A stretch of 40,691 nt of DNA from Wenjunlia vitaminophila DSM 41686 (GTDB lineage: Bacteria; Actinomycetota; Actinomycetes; Streptomycetales; Streptomycetaceae). The notes below the pieces were generated by a model. The model was not told the origin of the DNA and made no database searches. It saw only the letters and a program-made list of their open reading frames with translations. The position numbers were made by a program, and so were the translations under genes. Positions 26,322-32,788 of the stretch are shown in pieces (position 1 is the first letter of the stretch; the number at the start of each line of letters is the position of its first letter). The DNA is taken from positions 1 through 40,691 of the forward strand of contig NZ_KB904687.1 in the NCBI RefSeq assembly GCF_000380165.1. Reading direction: 5' to 3'.

Positions 26322-26555
26322 TCAGTCGTCCGGCGGGAACACCAGCTCGCCGCTGTCGGCGCGCCGCAGCGCGATGGCCTCCACCGGGCAGGTCTCGGCG
26401 GCGTTGAGCACCGCCTCCTCGGCGTCCACCTCGGCGTGCCGGGGCTCGGCCTTGTTGGACGCACCGAGCTGGAACCACTCGGGAGACGACCCGGCGCACA
26501 GGCCCGAGCCGATGCAGATCGAGTGGTCTACCTCCACCTTCCAGCGGTCACCCAT
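26322..26555 (-). CDS. Single-cluster ferredoxin
   Basis: The 77-residue protein starts MGDRWKVEVDHSICIGSGLC and ends with CPVEAIALRRADSGELVFPP. The Cys spacing (C14, C20 and CP near residue 59, with a Ser/Gly where a fourth cysteine could be) indicates a 3Fe-4S-type ferredoxin such as those that pass electrons to cytochrome P450s. AAAGGAA precedes ATG 26555. No P450 gene is in the window. Its position next to a KstR-like gene suggests a redox partner for lipid oxidation. Confidence 0.9.
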   Translation of the reverse strand: MGDRWKVEVDHSICIGSGLCAGSSPEWFQLGASNKAEPRHAEVDAEEAVLNAAETCPVEAIALRRADSGELVFPPDD

Positions 26556-26754
26556 CAGCCGTTCCTTTCCCTGCGTGGTCGGCGGCTCACTGGAGCCGTT
26601 TCTACTCCTGCCGCGAGGAGGATGCCTCGAGCCGGACCGCTGACGAACGGCGCGGCGCCCGCGGGGAGTCGGGGAGGCGCCACGGAGGGACCGGGCGACG
26701 GATGGCCGGCACCCGACACCTGGCACACCCCCCGGAAGCGGAACACCAGTACAG

Positions 26755-26925
26755 TGGCCCTGACAAGTTCACACGTTCATCCGTGCCCCAGCAGGAGAAG
26801 CCGGTGGGATTCCGGCACTGACCCGCAACCGTGTACCGGCGCCGCAGCCGCGTCAGCCGGGCAGTCGGAACGCCTGCTGGGACACGAGCGGCTTTCGGGT
26901 ACGGCAGTCGCCCTGCCCACCCGGC
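26755..26925 (+). ncRNA. Cobalamin riboswitch
   Basis: The core AAGCCGGTGGGATTCCGGC followed by ACTGACCCGCAACCGTG (about 26799-26835) is the conserved B12-box and flanking core of the adenosylcobalamin riboswitch. The 3' part includes GTCAGCCGGGCAGTCGGAAC and CCTGCTGGG, which closes on CCAGCAGG near 26787-26794. It lies about 130 bases before the first gene of the ECF operon. Binding cobalamin should switch the operon off. Boundaries are approximate. Confidence 0.88.
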
Positions 26926-26963
26926 ACCGTCGAGGTATACGGAGCTGAGCCCGGTGCTTCGCC

Positions 26964-27002
26964 CCGACGCGTCCCACCTGTCCCCAGGTGCGGGCGCGTC
27001 GG
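26964..27002 (+). promoter_or_regulatory. Long hairpin downstream of the riboswitch
   Basis: CCGACGCG (26964-26971) pairs with CGCGTCGG (26995-27002), and CACCTG (26975-26980) with CAGGTG (26985-26990) across loop TCCC, extended by C/G pairs between. It sits between riboswitch and first gene, so it is the likely expression platform (transcription stop, or structure near the ribosome site). No U run follows; the mechanism is unresolved. Confidence 0.55.
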
Positions 27003-27053
27003 CGCGTCGGCGGCGGTGCCCGGCATTGACCGCACTGAAAGGCATCTGCCGAC

Positions 27054-28421
27054 ATGTCCCGCCCGCCCCTGCCCCCCCAGCACCGAGACCGGCGACGCCC
27101 GTGGGGAACCGGTCCCCTGCGCGGACGCCCGCTCCGCCCGGGCCCGGCACGCCGCGCCGCGACCGTCCTCGCTCCCCTGCTGGTCGCGGGCTCCCTGGCC
27201 GCCGCGACGCCGACCGCCCACGCCGCCCCCTCCCCTAAGCCCCCGGCGACCACCGACCCCGCCCTGTACGGGTCCATGGACCCCACCTTCGACGGGGTGT
27301 GGCGGCAGTCCTACGCGTTGCTCGCCCTGGACACCGCCGGGGTGAAGCCCGCGCAGGAAACGGTGGACTGGCTGGTGGAGCAGCAGTGCGCCGACGGCGG
27401 CTTCACCGCGTTCCGCGCGGACGTCGCCCGGCCGTGCGTCGCCAAGGCCCAGGACACCAACGCCACCGCCGCCGCGGTGCAGGCCCTGGTCGCCCTCGGC
27501 GGGCACGACGCCGAGGTGGACCGGGCGACGGCCTGGCTGCGCACCGTGCAGAACAAGGACGGCGGTTGGTCCTTCAACCCGGGGAACCCCAGCGACACCA
27601 ACTCCACCTCCGTGGTCATCGGCGCCTTCGCCGCCGCGGGCACCGACCCGGCGAAGGTGACCAAGGCCGGCAAGGACCCCTTCGACGCGCTGCTGGGCTG
27701 GCAGCTCGGCTGCTCCGCGCGGGCCGCGGACCGCGGGGCCTTCGCCTACCAGCCGGACGACAAGGGCACGCTCTACGCCAACGACAGCGCCACCGCGGCG
27801 GCGGCGCTCGCCGCGTACGGCAGGGGGCTCCCGGTGCGCCTCGCCGACGTCGCCGAGTACCACAAGGAGCGGAAGGTCCAGGGCGACCTCGACTGCGCGG
27901 GGGCGGACCGGGACCGTGCGCTGGCCCCGCCGGCCGCGGCGGACCTCGCCATCGAGTACCTGGCCCGGCGGATGTCAGCCAACGGCTGGCACCTGGACTC
28001 CCCGCAGAAGGGCGCGGGACCGGACTTCAGCACCACGGTGCACGCCGGTCTCGCCCTGGCGGCCAGCTACCGGACCGGCCCCGCGGACAGCGTGCTGAAC
28101 TGGCTCGGCCGGGAGGCCGACGAGTGGGCCAAGGGCCAGCCGGCCGCCCTGGCCGAGCTGATCCTGCTCTCCCGGGCGACCGGCCACAACCCCCGCGAGT
28201 TCGCCGGCGGCGACCTGGTCACCCAACTCGTCAACCTGGGCCCCGAGCCGACGTCCGACCCCGCGGAGAAGACCACGAAGCCCGAGGGGAAGGACCAGGC
28301 CGCCGCGGACGAGGACGACGGCGACAGCGGCGGGCTCAGCGTCTGGCTGACCGTGGGCATCGGACTGCTCGTCGGGATCGGCGGCGGGTTCCTGATCAGC
28401 ATGCGCAGGAAGCGGGGCTGA
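27054..28421 (+). CDS. Surface alpha/alpha-toroid protein (transcobalamin-like), first gene of B12 operon
   Basis: This 455-residue protein has an N-terminal export signal (RRAATVLAPLLVAGSLAAAT, cleavage near AHA/AP), an alpha/alpha-toroid body with repeated DGG turns (QQCADGGFTAFRADVARPC, QNKDGGWSFNPGNPSDTNST, RGAFAYQPDDKGTLYANDSA), an acidic linker, and a C-terminal membrane helix (LSVWLTVGIGLLVGIGGGFL) ending in basic MRRKRG, so it is held outside the cell by its C-terminal anchor. It is annotated in Streptomyces as prenyltransferase/squalene-oxidase-repeat. The alpha domain of transcobalamin and intrinsic factor has the same alpha6/alpha6 barrel. Riboswitch control and the ECF genes point to cobalamin capture; this is inference. 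Confidence 0.85.
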   Translation: MSRPPLPPQHRDRRRPWGTGPLRGRPLRPGPARRAATVLAPLLVAGSLAAATPTAHAAPSPKPPATTDPALYGSMDPTFDGVWRQSYALLALDTAGVKPAQETVDWLVEQQCADGGFTAFRADVARPCVAKAQDTNATAAAVQALVALGGHDAEVDRATAWLRTVQNKDGGWSFNPGNPSDTNSTSVVIGAFAAAGTDPAKVTKAGKDPFDALLGWQLGCSARAADRGAFAYQPDDKGTLYANDSATAAAALAAYGRGLPVRLADVAEYHKERKVQGDLDCAGADRDRALAPPAAADLAIEYLARRMSANGWHLDSPQKGAGPDFSTTVHAGLALAASYRTGPADSVLNWLGREADEWAKGQPAALAELILLSRATGHNPREFAGGDLVTQLVNLGPEPTSDPAEKTTKPEGKDQAAADEDDGDSGGLSVWLTVGIGLLVGIGGGFLISMRRKRG

Positions 28422-29086
28422 TGCGTCGCCCACCCCGCGCCGCCACCGCGGTGCTCCTCGGGTTGCTGCTCACGGCGCTCGCGGTGCTCGCCGCGGGCCC
28501 CGCGCACGCCACCGGGTACCGGTACTGGTCGTTCTGGCACGCGGACGGGGACGGCTGGACCTACGCCCAGCAGGGACCCGGATCGGCGCGGCCCGACGAC
28601 GGGTCCGTGGACGGCTGGCGGTTCGCGATCAGCGAGGACCGCGCCAGTGAGGCCAAGACGCCCCGGGGGGCCGCGAACTTCAACGCGATCTGCGCCGACA
28701 CCCCGGCCGTGTCCGGCCGCAAGCGGGTGGCGCTGGTCATCGACTTCGGCACCGCGGGCGACGCCCCGGACGGCCGGCAGCCGCCACCCCAGCGCACCGC
28801 GTGCGCCGTGGTCGGCCGGAACGCCACGTCGGCCGACGCCCTCGCCGCGGTCGCCGGGCCGCTGCGCTACGACTCCCACCTGCTGCTGTGCGCCATCGCC
28901 GGCTACCCGAAGTCGGGCTGCGGGGAGACCGTGTCGGGCCGGGACCCGGCCGCGTCCGCCTCGTCGGAGGCGCTCGACGGGACGGACGACTCGGACGGCC
29001 TGAGCGTGGGGCTCTGGGTCGGTCTGGCGGTGGTGGTCGCCCTGGGCTCGGCCGCGGTGTGGCAGAGCCGCCGTCGCCGGTCCTGA
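28421..29086 (+). CDS. SCO2322-family surface protein
   Basis: The 221-residue protein (ATG overlapping the previous stop by one base) has a signal peptide (TAVLLGLLLTALAVLAAGPA, then HA), an external domain of about 140 residues and a C-terminal membrane helix (LSVGLWVGLAVVVALGSAAV) with a basic tail. The external part has GWTYAQQGPGSARPDDGSVD followed by GWRFAIS, and four Cys (CADT, CAVV, CAIAGYP, SGCG), which could form two disulfides. The GW..Y..(DG)..WRF pattern recalls the DUF4430/transcobalamin beta-domain, but I cannot confirm this. It is always next to the toroid protein and ECF genes, as far as I recall. Confidence 0.8.
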   Translation: MRRPPRAATAVLLGLLLTALAVLAAGPAHATGYRYWSFWHADGDGWTYAQQGPGSARPDDGSVDGWRFAISEDRASEAKTPRGAANFNAICADTPAVSGRKRVALVIDFGTAGDAPDGRQPPPQRTACAVVGRNATSADALAAVAGPLRYDSHLLLCAIAGYPKSGCGETVSGRDPAASASSEALDGTDDSDGLSVGLWVGLAVVVALGSAAVWQSRRRRS

Positions 29087-30246
29087 TGGCCAGGCGGCCC
29101 GCCCTGCACGCGGGGGCGTGGTGGTTGTGGGCCCTCGGGCTCGCCGCCGCCGCGTCCCGCACCACCAACCCGCTGCTGCTGCTCCTGCTGCTCGCGGTCG
29201 CCGGGTACGTCGTCGCCGTCCGCAGGACCGACGCGCCCTGGGCGTTCTCGTTCGCCGCGTACGTGCGGTTCGGGGCGCTGGTCCTGGCCATCCGGCTGGT
29301 CTTCGCGACGCTGCTGGGTTCCCCACTGCCCAGCGTCACCGTGCTGTTCACCCTCCCCGAGGTGCCGCTGCCCGAATGGGCCCAGGGGGTGCGCATCGGT
29401 GGTCCGGTGGCCGCCGAGGGCCTGCTCTTCGCCCTCTACGAGGGGCTGAAGCTGGCCGTGCTGCTGATCTGCGTCGGCTCGGCGAACTCCCTGGCGAACC
29501 CGGCGCGGCTGCTGCGCTCACTGCCGGGCGCCCTCTACGAGGCCGGGGTGGCGGTGGTGGTGGCGATGACGTTCGCGCCCCACCTGGTCGCCGACGTGCA
29601 GCGGCTGCGCACCGCCCGGCGGCTGCGCGGACGCAACGACCGGGGCGCGCGCTCGGTGCTCCAGGTCGCCCTGCCGGTGCTCGAGGGCGCCCTGGAACGC
29701 TCCCTGGCGCTGGCCGCCGCCATGGACACCCGCGGATACGGGCGGGCCGCTCCGGTGCCGGCCGCGGTGCGGCACACCACCTCCGTCCTCGTCCTGGGGG
29801 GCCTGCTCGGGGTGTGCCTCGGCACCTACGGGCTCCTCGCCGACCAGCGGGACCTGTTCGGGCTGCCGGTGCTCGCCGTGGGGCTCGCCGCGGCGACCGC
29901 CGGACTCGCGCTCGGCGGGCGGCGGGCGGTCCGCACCCGGTACCGGCCCGACCCGTGGGGCGTCAGGGAGTGGCTGGTCTCCGGGTCGGGACTGGCCGTG
30001 GCGGGGCTGCTGATCTGGGCAGGACGGCACCAGCCGGACGCCCTGCACCCGCAGACCGTCCCGGTCACCGCGCCCTCCCTGCCCCTGCTCCCGGCCGCGT
30101 TCGTGCTGCTCGGCCTGGTCCCCGCGGTGGCGGCACCCGCGCCCGCGCGGGCCCCGCGCCCCCACGGCGACCCCGACCGGGGCGCCCGCCGGGCCACCCG
30201 TCACCCCGTCCCCGGGAACGACTCCGAGAAGGGCCACCGCCCGTGA
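29086..30246 (+). CDS. ecfT: ECF transporter T component
   Basis: The 386-residue integral membrane coupling protein has hydrophobic segments in the first 120 residues, then the cytoplasmic coupling region with DVQRLRTARRLRGRNDRGAR and the ARS/ARG-like motif LAAAMDTRGYGR, which contacts the ATPase pair, and more membrane segments near the C-terminus. Most EcfT proteins are about 260 residues, so this has an extended C-terminus. The ATG at 29086 shares a base with the previous stop (TGATG), and its end overlaps the ATPase start by GTGA. Confidence 0.92.
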   Translation: MARRPALHAGAWWLWALGLAAAASRTTNPLLLLLLLAVAGYVVAVRRTDAPWAFSFAAYVRFGALVLAIRLVFATLLGSPLPSVTVLFTLPEVPLPEWAQGVRIGGPVAAEGLLFALYEGLKLAVLLICVGSANSLANPARLLRSLPGALYEAGVAVVVAMTFAPHLVADVQRLRTARRLRGRNDRGARSVLQVALPVLEGALERSLALAAAMDTRGYGRAAPVPAAVRHTTSVLVLGGLLGVCLGTYGLLADQRDLFGLPVLAVGLAAATAGLALGGRRAVRTRYRPDPWGVREWLVSGSGLAVAGLLIWAGRHQPDALHPQTVPVTAPSLPLLPAAFVLLGLVPAVAAPAPARAPRPHGDPDRGARRATRHPVPGNDSEKGHRP

Positions 30247-31865
30247 TCCACTTCAACCAGGTCTCCGTCGTCTACGCCGATGCCCGGACCCCGGCCCTCG
30301 ACGGGGTGGACCTGACCGTGCCCGAGGGCGAGCTGTGCCTGCTCGTCGGCCCCTCCGGGGCGGGCAAGTCCACCCTGTTGGGCGCCGTCAGCGGGCTCGT
30401 CCCCCACTTCACCGGCGGCACCCTGCACGGCACGGTCACCGTGGACGGGCGGGACACCCGCACCCACCGGCCCCGGGAACTGGCCGACCTGGTGGGCACC
30501 GTGGGGCAGGACCCGCTGGCCCACTTCGTCACCGACACGGTGGAGGACGAACTCGCCTACGGCATGGAGTCGCTGGGCATCGCCCCGGACACCATGCGCC
30601 GCCGGGTGGAGGAGACCCTGGACCTGCTGGGCCTCGCCGACCTGCGCCACCGTCCGCTGTCGACCCTCTCCGGGGGCCAGCAACAGCGCGTCGCCATCGG
30701 GTCGGTGCTCACCCCGCACCCCAAGGTCCTGGTCCTGGACGAACCCACCTCGGCGCTGGACCCGGCCGCCGCCGAGGAGGTCCTGTCGGTGCTGCAACGC
30801 CTCGTCCACGACCTGGGCACCACCGTGCTGCTGGCCGAACACCGCCTGGAACGGGTCGTGCAGTACGCCGACACCGTGGTGCTGCTGCCCGGCCGGGGCC
30901 GGCCCCCGGTCATCGGGTCCCCCGCCGAGGTCATGGCCGTCTCCCCGGTCCACCCCCCGGTGGTCGGCCTCGGCCGCGCCGCCGGCTGGTCGCCCCTGCC
31001 GCTGTCGGTGCGCGACGCCCGGCGCCGCGCCTCGGAGCTGCGCGCCCGGCTCGTCGGGGAACCCCCGGCGAGCCGGGCCGCCGAGGCGGCCGAGCCGGTC
31101 GCCGAGCCGGTGGCCACCGTGACCTCCCTCGGGGTCCTGCGGGGAACCGTGCCGGCCCTGGACGGCGTCACCCTCGGCCTGTCCCGCGGGGAGGTCGTGG
31201 CGCTGATGGGGCGCAACGGCGCCGGCAAGTCCACCCTGCTCCGGACCCTGGTCGGGCTGCACAAGCCCACGTCCGGCCGGGTCACCGTCGGTGGCGTCGT
31301 CCCGCACCGGACGCCGGCCACCGAACTGACCCGCCGGGTCGGCCTCGTTCCCCAGGACCCCCGCGACCTGCTCTACGCGACCACGGTCCGCGGCGAGTGC
31401 GCCAACGCGGACGTCGATGCGGGGGCCGCCCCCGGCACCTGCCGGGACCTGGTCCTGCGCCTGCTCCCCGGCATCGACGACGACGTCCACCCCCGGGACC
31501 TGTCCGAAGGCCAACGACTGGTCCTCGCGCTAGCGGTGGTGCTGACCGCGCGTCCCCCGCTGCTGCTGCTCGACGAGCCCACCCGCGGCCTGGACTACGC
31601 CGCCAAGGCCCGCCTAGTGACGGTGGTCCGCGAACTCGCCGAGCAGGGCCACACCACCGTGCTGGCCACCCACGACGTGGAGCTGGCGGCGGAACTCGCC
31701 GATCGGGTGGTGATCCTGGCCGACGGCGAGGTGGTCGCCGACGGCCCGACCGCGGACGTGGTCACCTCGTCCCCGGCGTTCGCCCCCCAGGTGGCCAAGG
31801 TGCTGCACCCCCAGCCGTGGCTCACCGTGCACCAGGTGGAACGCGCGCTGGGGGCGGCGTCGTGA
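30243..31865 (+). CDS. ECF transporter fused ATPase (A1-A2)
   Basis: The 540-residue protein has two complete ABC ATPase domains. In domain 1 the Walker A is GPSGAGKST (about residue 36), signature LSGGQQQRVAIGS, and Walker B VLVLDEPTSALDP. Domain 2 has GRNGAGKST (about residue 325), signature variant LSEGQRLVLAL, and LLLLDEPTRGLDY. The fusion of EcfA1 and EcfA2 is common in actinobacteria and supplies ATP hydrolysis for the B12-type transporter. GTG 30243 overlaps the EcfT stop; its own stop overlaps the S-component start (GTGA). Confidence 0.95.
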   Translation: MIHFNQVSVVYADARTPALDGVDLTVPEGELCLLVGPSGAGKSTLLGAVSGLVPHFTGGTLHGTVTVDGRDTRTHRPRELADLVGTVGQDPLAHFVTDTVEDELAYGMESLGIAPDTMRRRVEETLDLLGLADLRHRPLSTLSGGQQQRVAIGSVLTPHPKVLVLDEPTSALDPAAAEEVLSVLQRLVHDLGTTVLLAEHRLERVVQYADTVVLLPGRGRPPVIGSPAEVMAVSPVHPPVVGLGRAAGWSPLPLSVRDARRRASELRARLVGEPPASRAAEAAEPVAEPVATVTSLGVLRGTVPALDGVTLGLSRGEVVALMGRNGAGKSTLLRTLVGLHKPTSGRVTVGGVVPHRTPATELTRRVGLVPQDPRDLLYATTVRGECANADVDAGAAPGTCRDLVLRLLPGIDDDVHPRDLSEGQRLVLALAVVLTARPPLLLLDEPTRGLDYAAKARLVTVVRELAEQGHTTVLATHDVELAAELADRVVILADGEVVADGPTADVVTSSPAFAPQVAKVLHPQPWLTVHQVERALGAAS

Positions 31866-32788
31866 GCCCGGCGGCGGCGCGCCCACCGGAACGGGAACCC
31901 GGCACGGGCGGCCCCGCGCCCCGCGGGGCGCGGCAGGTGCGACCGGTGCGCCTCGGGGCGCGTTCCGTCGTCGCCCTGCTGCTGGTCAGCGCCGTCGGGG
32001 TGGCCGCGTTCTGCTGGCCGCTGCTCGCCGACCCCCAGTCCAGCCTCGCCCACTCCGCCGACGCGCCCTGGCTGTTCGCGGCGCTCCTCCCGCTGCTGCT
32101 CGGGGTGGTGGTGGCGCAGATATCCGACGGCGGCATGGACGCCAAGGCGGTCGCCCTGCTCGGGGTGCTCTCGGCCGTCGGTGCCGCGCTGCGTCCCCTG
32201 GGCGCCGGCACCGCGGGCCTGGAGCCGATGTTCTTCCTGATGGTGCTCTCCGGGCGGGTCCTCGGCCCGGGCTTCGGGTTCGTCCTCGGCGCCGTGTCGA
32301 TGTTCGCGTCGGCGCTGCTCACCGGCGGGGTGGGCCCGTGGATGCCGTTCCAGATGCTCAGCATGGGCTGGGTGTCGATGGGCGCCGGCCTGCTCCCCGG
32401 GCCGCACACGCTGCGCGGACGGGGGGAGTTGGCGCTGCTCGCCGGCTACGGGGTGGTCTCCTCGGTGCTGTACGGCACCGTCATGAACCTCCAGGGCTGG
32501 CCCTACCTGGCCGGGATGAGCAGTTCCCTGTCGTTCCACCCCGGCGACCCGGTCGGCGACAACCTGGTGCGCTTCGCGGCCTACTGCCTGACCACGTCGC
32601 TGGGTTGGGACCTGCCCCGGGCCGCGCTCACCGCCGTGCTCACCTTCACCCTCGGCCCGCCCCTGCTGCACGCCCTGCGCCGGGCCACCCGCCGCGCGGC
32701 CTTCGACGCACCGGTGCGGTTCCGGCCGGCCACCCCGGGCACGGGCGGGGACCAGGACCGGCCCGCGCCCGGAGGCGGAACGCCCTAG
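31862..32788 (+). CDS. ECF transporter substrate-binding S component
   Basis: The 308-residue protein has a 35-residue Pro/Arg-rich head and about six membrane segments (ARSVVALLLVSAVGVAAFCW, LFAALLPLLLGVVVAQI, AVALLGVLSAVGAALRPLG, LEPMFFLMVLSGRVLGPGFG, LGAVSMFASALLTGGVGPW, QMLSMGWVSMGAGLLPG). These are features of the DUF6580/CbrT-like S components. The B12 riboswitch on the operon argues for a cobalamin or corrinoid substrate. Start GTG 31862 overlaps the ATPase stop. Its TAG stop shares CTAG with the convergent gene's stop. Confidence 0.88.
   Translation: MSPAAARPPEREPGTGGPAPRGARQVRPVRLGARSVVALLLVSAVGVAAFCWPLLADPQSSLAHSADAPWLFAALLPLLLGVVVAQISDGGMDAKAVALLGVLSAVGAALRPLGAGTAGLEPMFFLMVLSGRVLGPGFGFVLGAVSMFASALLTGGVGPWMPFQMLSMGWVSMGAGLLPGPHTLRGRGELALLAGYGVVSSVLYGTVMNLQGWPYLAGMSSSLSFHPGDPVGDNLVRFAAYCLTTSLGWDLPRAALTAVLTFTLGPPLLHALRRATRRAAFDAPVRFRPATPGTGGDQDRPAPGGGTP

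Noticed and set aside
29118-30240. Out-of-phase frame over EcfT leading into the ATPase
   Set aside because: No membrane pattern or family motif; only the portion from GTG 30243 matches an ABC ATPase.
30335-32788. Long open frame in another phase across the ATPase genes, ending in phase with the S component
   Set aside because: The Arg/Pro/Gly-rich first part is a high-GC shadow; only the part from 31862 is a real gene.
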